Translations under genes and position numbers: made by a program
Part shown: positions 38,161 to 41,087 of the stretch, piece after piece
Numbering within the stretch: position 1 is the stretch's first letter
How the letters are laid out: the number at the start of each line of letters is the position of its first letter
Notes under the pieces: model-generated
Told to the model about the DNA's origin: nothing
The model's database searches: none
The model's input: the letters and a program-made list of their open reading frames with translations, nothing else
Origin: Streptomyces sp. Ru71
GTDB taxonomy: Bacteria > Actinomycetota > Actinomycetes > Streptomycetales > Streptomycetaceae
Assembly: GCF_002920535.1 (NCBI RefSeq)
Contig: NZ_PQSS01000066.1
Location: 1 to 41,087 of the forward strand
DNA: 41,087 bases
Direction: 5' to 3'

Positions 38161-39324
38161 ATGAGACTGCTGCACACTTCCGACTGGCACCTCGGCCGGG
38201 CGTTCCACCGGGTGAACATGCTCGGCGCCCAGGCCGAGTTCGTCGGTCACCTCGTCGCCACCGTGCGTGAGCGCGGCGTCGACGCGGTGGTCGTGTCGGG
38301 AGACGTGTACGACCGCGCGGTCCCGCCGCTCGCCGCGGTCGAGCTGTTCGACGACGCCCTGCACCGGCTCGCCCGGCTCGGCGTGCCCACGGTGATGATC
38401 TCCGGCAACCACGACTCCGCCCGCCGCCTCGGCGTGGGCGCCGGGCTCATCGACCGCGCCGGCATACACCTGCGCACCGACCCCGCCGGATGCGGTACGC
38501 CCGTCGTGCTGCGCGACGCGTTCGGCGACGTCGCCTTCTACGGGCTGCCCTACCTCGAACCGGCCCTGGTCAAGGACGAGTTCGGGGTGGAGACGGCGGG
38601 CCACGAGGCGGTGCTCGGCGCGGCCATGGACCGGGTCCGCGCCGACCTGGCCACCCGCGCCCCGGGCACCCGCTCGGTGGTCCTCGCGCACGCCTTCGTC
38701 ACCGGCGGCCAGGCCAGCGACAGCGAGCGGGACATCACCGTCGGCGGGGTGGCCGCGGTGCCGGCCGGCGTCTTCGACGGGGTGGACTACGCGGCCCTCG
38801 GCCATCTGCACGGCTGCCAGACCATCACCGAGCGCGTGCGCTACTCGGGCTCCCCGCTGGCGTACTCCTTCTCCGAGGCCCACCACCGCAAGAGCATGTG
38901 GCTGATCGACCTCGGCGAGGGCGGCTCGCTCACCGCCGAGCGGATCGACTGCCCGGTGCCGCGCCCGCTGGCCCGGCTGCGCGGCACCCTGGAAGAGCTG
39001 CTCGCCGACCCCGGCCTCGCCCGCCACGAGGACGCCTGGGTCGAGGCCACCCTGACCGACGCCGTCCGCCCCGCCGACCCGATGGCCCGGCTCTGCGAGC
39101 GCTTCCAGCACACCCTCAGCCTCGTCTTCGCACCGGAGCGCGAGCCCGACGACCCGCAGGTCACCTACGCCCGCCGGCTCGCCGGGCGCAGCGACCAGCA
39201 GATCGCGGAGGACTTCGTCGCCCATGTGCGCGGCGCGGGACCGGACGCGGACGAACAGGCGGTGCTGCGCGAGGCGTTCGACGCCGTGCGCGCCGACGCG
39301 ACGGTGCGGGAGGTGGCGCGGTGA
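38161..39324 (+). CDS. sbcD: Exonuclease SbcCD, nuclease subunit D
   Basis: Mre11-type phosphoesterase that, with SbcC, cleaves hairpins and blocked DNA ends. The 387-residue protein has all the metal-binding motifs in order: DWHLG (about 8), SGDVYDR (about 47), GNHDS (about 82), AHAFVTGG (about 180), GHLHGCQ (about 215-221). A C-terminal capping domain follows with no obvious loss. ATG start at 38161. The last four bases overlap a tiny GTG-started ORF that leads into sbcC, so the two subunits appear translationally linked. Confidence 0.96.
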   Translation: MRLLHTSDWHLGRAFHRVNMLGAQAEFVGHLVATVRERGVDAVVVSGDVYDRAVPPLAAVELFDDALHRLARLGVPTVMISGNHDSARRLGVGAGLIDRAGIHLRTDPAGCGTPVVLRDAFGDVAFYGLPYLEPALVKDEFGVETAGHEAVLGAAMDRVRADLATRAPGTRSVVLAHAFVTGGQASDSERDITVGGVAAVPAGVFDGVDYAALGHLHGCQTITERVRYSGSPLAYSFSEAHHRKSMWLIDLGEGGSLTAERIDCPVPRPLARLRGTLEELLADPGLARHEDAWVEATLTDAVRPADPMARLCERFQHTLSLVFAPEREPDDPQVTYARRLAGRSDQQIAEDFVAHVRGAGPDADEQAVLREAFDAVRADATVREVAR

Positions 39325-39383
39325 ACCCGCCGGCCGTGATCGGGGCGGGGCGCGCGGTGAACCCGGGGGAGGTGGCCCGGTGA
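39321..39383 (+). CDS. 20-codon mini-ORF bridging sbcD and sbcC
   Basis: The GTG at 39321 overlaps the sbcD stop, and its TGA (39381-39383) overlaps the sbcC GTG (39380). It encodes a peptide ending NPGEVAR, and sbcD itself ends REVAR. The 16 bases at 39309-39324 recur at 39368-39383 with one mismatch, so the mini-ORF looks like the product of a small tandem duplication of the gene junction. It may keep ribosomes moving from sbcD to sbcC. A functional peptide is unlikely. Confidence 0.4.
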   Translation: MNPPAVIGAGRAVNPGEVAR

Positions 39384-41087
39384 GACTGCACCGGCTGGAC
39401 ATCACGGCCTTCGGGCCGTTCGGCGGCGCCCAGAGCGTCGACTTCGACGCCCTCTCGGCGGCCGGGCTGTTCCTGCTGCACGGCCCCACGGGCGCCGGCA
39501 AGACGTCCGTGCTCGACGCCGTCTGCTACGCCCTGTACGGCTCCGTGCCGGGCGCCCGCCAGGGCATGACCCTGCGCAGCGACCACGCCGACCCGCGCAC
39601 CCGCACCCAGGTCACCCTCGACCTGACCGTGGCCGGACGGCGGCTGGAGATCACCCGGCAGCCGCCGTGGGAGCGCCCCAAGCTGCGCGGCACCGGCACC
39701 ACCGTCGACAAGGCGCAGACCTGGCTGCGCGAGTACGACCCCGTGGCCGGCGCCTGGAAGGACCGCAGCCGCTCCCACCAGGAGATCGGCGAGGAGGTCA
39801 CCCAGCTGCTCGGCATGAGCCGCGAGCAGTTCTGCCAGGTCGTCCTGCTGCCCCAGGGCGACTTCGCCCGCTTCCTGCGCGCCGACGCCGAGGCACGCGG
39901 CCGGCTGCTCGGCCGGCTCTTCGACACCCAGCGCTTCGCCGACGTCGAGAAACGGCTCGCCGACCGCCGCCGCACCACCGAGGCGCGGGTGCGCGACGGC
40001 GACGCCGCGCTGCTCGCCGACGCCCACCGGATGCAGCAGGCCGCCGGGGACGCCATGGAGCTGCCCGAGCTGACCCCGGGCGAGCCGGGCCTGGCCGACG
40101 CCGTGCTGGGCGCCGCCGCCGTGGCCCGCTCCACCGCCCGCGAGCAGCTCACGATCGCGCGACTGCGGCTGGCCGCCGCCGAGTCCGCCCAGGCCGCCGC
40201 CGGTCGCGCACTGGAGGAGACGCGGGAGGTGGCCCGGCTCCAGCAGCGGTTCGCACAGGCCCGCGAGCGCGCCCGGCTGCTGGAGGAGCGCGCCGAGGCG
40301 TACCGCGCGGCGCAGGCCCGCATGGAGCGCTCCCGCAAGGCGGAGTCCGTGGCCCCCGCGCTGCACCTGCGGGACGACGCCGAGGCCGAGCACGAGCGCG
40401 CCGCGCGGCAGGAGGCACACGCGCGTGCCCTGCTGCCCGACACGTACGCCGAGGCCGGCGCGGCCGGGCTCGCCGCCGCGGCACGCCGGGCCGCCGAGGA
40501 GCTGGGCTCTCTGGAGTCCGCCCGCCGCGCCGAACAGCGCCTGACCGACCTCCTCGCCGAACGCGCCGGCCTCGACCGGCAGGAGCGCGCCGACGACGAC
40601 GTCCTCGCCGACGCCGAGCAGTGGCTCGCCGGGTGGGAGGAGACCCGCGCCGGCCTCCAGGCCCGGATCGACGCCGCCCAGGAGGCCGCGGCCCGCGCCG
40701 AGCAGCTCGCCGAGCGCCGCGAACCCGCCCAGCGGCGGCTGCGCGCCGCCCGCGAGCGCGACCGGCTGGCCGGGGACACGGAGGCAGCCGCCGCACAGGT
40801 CCGCCGGGCCGAGCAGGACGCGCTGGCGGCCAAGGAGCACTGGCTGGACGTCAAGGAGCAGCGGCTCGACGGCATCGCCGCCGAACTCGCCGCCCGTCTG
40901 ACGGACGGTGAGCCCTGCGCGGTGTGCGGCGCCACCGAGCACCCCGCGCCCGCCCGCAAGGACGCCGGGCACGTCGGCCGGGACGCCGAGGAGGCCGCGC
41001 TCGCCGCCTACCAGCACGCCCAGCAGGTGCGCGACGACGCCGAACGACGCCTGGCCGCCGTACGCGAGGCCCTTGGCCGCCGCCACC
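39380..41087 (+). CDS. sbcC: Exonuclease SbcCD, ATPase subunit C (3' end outside window)
   Basis: First 569 codons of a Rad50-type SMC ATPase. The start is at the GTG that overlaps the mini-ORF stop. The N-terminal ATPase lobe has MRLHRLDITAFGPFGG, Walker A GPTGAGKTS (about residues 35-43) and the Q-loop VVLLPQGDFARFLRA (about 152-166). From about residue 190 the sequence is a long Ala/Glu/Arg-rich coiled coil. The zinc-hook CxxC (GEPCAVCGATEHPAP) lies near residue 513, and the returning coil has begun when the window ends. The signature motif and Walker B lie beyond the edge. Together with sbcD it forms the repair nuclease complex. Confidence 0.96.
   Translation, partial: MRLHRLDITAFGPFGGAQSVDFDALSAAGLFLLHGPTGAGKTSVLDAVCYALYGSVPGARQGMTLRSDHADPRTRTQVTLDLTVAGRRLEITRQPPWERPKLRGTGTTVDKAQTWLREYDPVAGAWKDRSRSHQEIGEEVTQLLGMSREQFCQVVLLPQGDFARFLRADAEARGRLLGRLFDTQRFADVEKRLADRRRTTEARVRDGDAALLADAHRMQQAAGDAMELPELTPGEPGLADAVLGAAAVARSTAREQLTIARLRLAAAESAQAAAGRALEETREVARLQQRFAQARERARLLEERAEAYRAAQARMERSRKAESVAPALHLRDDAEAEHERAARQEAHARALLPDTYAEAGAAGLAAAARRAAEELGSLESARRAEQRLTDLLAERAGLDRQERADDDVLADAEQWLAGWEETRAGLQARIDAAQEAAARAEQLAERREPAQRRLRAARERDRLAGDTEAAAAQVRRAEQDALAAKEHWLDVKEQRLDGIAAELAARLTDGEPCAVCGATEHPAPARKDAGHVGRDAEEAALAAYQHAQQVRDDAERRLAAVREALGRRH

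Noticed and set aside
39161..41086. 641-aa minus-strand frame over sbcD-sbcC
   Set aside because: It is antisense to sbcC with its Walker A and zinc hook. It is Gly/Leu-rich as expected for reversed high-GC codons.
1..41087. tRNA, rRNA, tmRNA, insertion sequences, prophage genes and biosynthetic core enzymes
   Set aside because: I found no T-loop-like tRNA signatures, transposase or integrase motifs, terminal inverted repeats, or PKS/NRPS domains anywhere in the window.

Overview
The window is chromosomal DNA of a Streptomyces-type actinomycete. The evidence is very high GC with strong GC bias at third codon positions, many GTG starts, twin-arginine and lipoprotein signal peptides, and gene content typical of the genus. 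From memory, ung, a second lnt, and tuf3 (encoding the divergent third EF-Tu) occur in one neighbourhood of the S. coelicolor chromosome, in a similar relative order. I could not check that synteny. I see no tRNA, rRNA, CRISPR array, transposase, integrase or phage gene.

Layout. 1-3.6 kb: a truncated Rieske lipoprotein, a coupled HipA-like kinase/DUF3037 pair, and a fabG-SDR operon closed by a strong hairpin. 3.6-7.8 kb: an orphan peptide-binding lipoprotein, uracil-DNA glycosylase, a helical-repeat protein, a Pro-rich lipoprotein and a DinB-fold protein. 7.8-12.1 kb: a TetR regulator divergent from a flavin monooxygenase with a striking double operator, an overlapping Gfo/Idh/MocA oxidoreductase, and apolipoprotein N-acyltransferase. 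12.1-17.2 kb: a SnoaL-like protein, DUF4291, a third SDR, a 28-bp degenerate tandem repeat array, a small protein, DUF1877, UppP and a TVP38-family membrane protein. 17.2-25.3 kb: a frameshifted AlkD-like gene, tuf3 behind a hairpin-rich leader, a spermidine-synthase-like protein, an MFS exporter, two tandem Pro/Gln-rich membrane-anchored paralogues (one frameshifted), a thioesterase and a frameshifted galU. 25.3-31.3 kb: a Tat-exported GH3 beta-glucosidase, a DedA protein, two left-handed-beta-helix proteins and an EamA transporter. 31.3-35.9 kb: an XRE-cupin regulator, a YbaK-domain protein, a His-rich CDF metal exporter divergent from an ArsR regulator, a PobA-like hydroxylase and a CoA-binding protein. 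35.9-41.1 kb: a degenerate MshC/CysRS-like protein coupled to SixA, a YigZ protein, and sbcD with the first part of sbcC.

Most of the region is core or house-keeping DNA: DNA repair (ung, alkD-like, sbcCD), envelope functions (lnt, uppP, galU, DedA/TVP38) and translation (tuf3, YbaK). Small regulator-target pairs are interleaved with it. The most interesting items are the probable pseudo-synthetase at 35,967, the tuf3 leader, the HipA/DUF3037 pair, the 28-bp repeat array, a duplicated sbcD-sbcC junction, a PobA-like enzyme with altered active-site residues, and a recurring -10-like hexamer exactly 6-7 nt before start codons that predicts many leaderless mRNAs. Three single-base frameshifts lie between 17.5 and 25 kb in genes that otherwise look intact, so base-call quality there should be checked before calling them pseudogenes.
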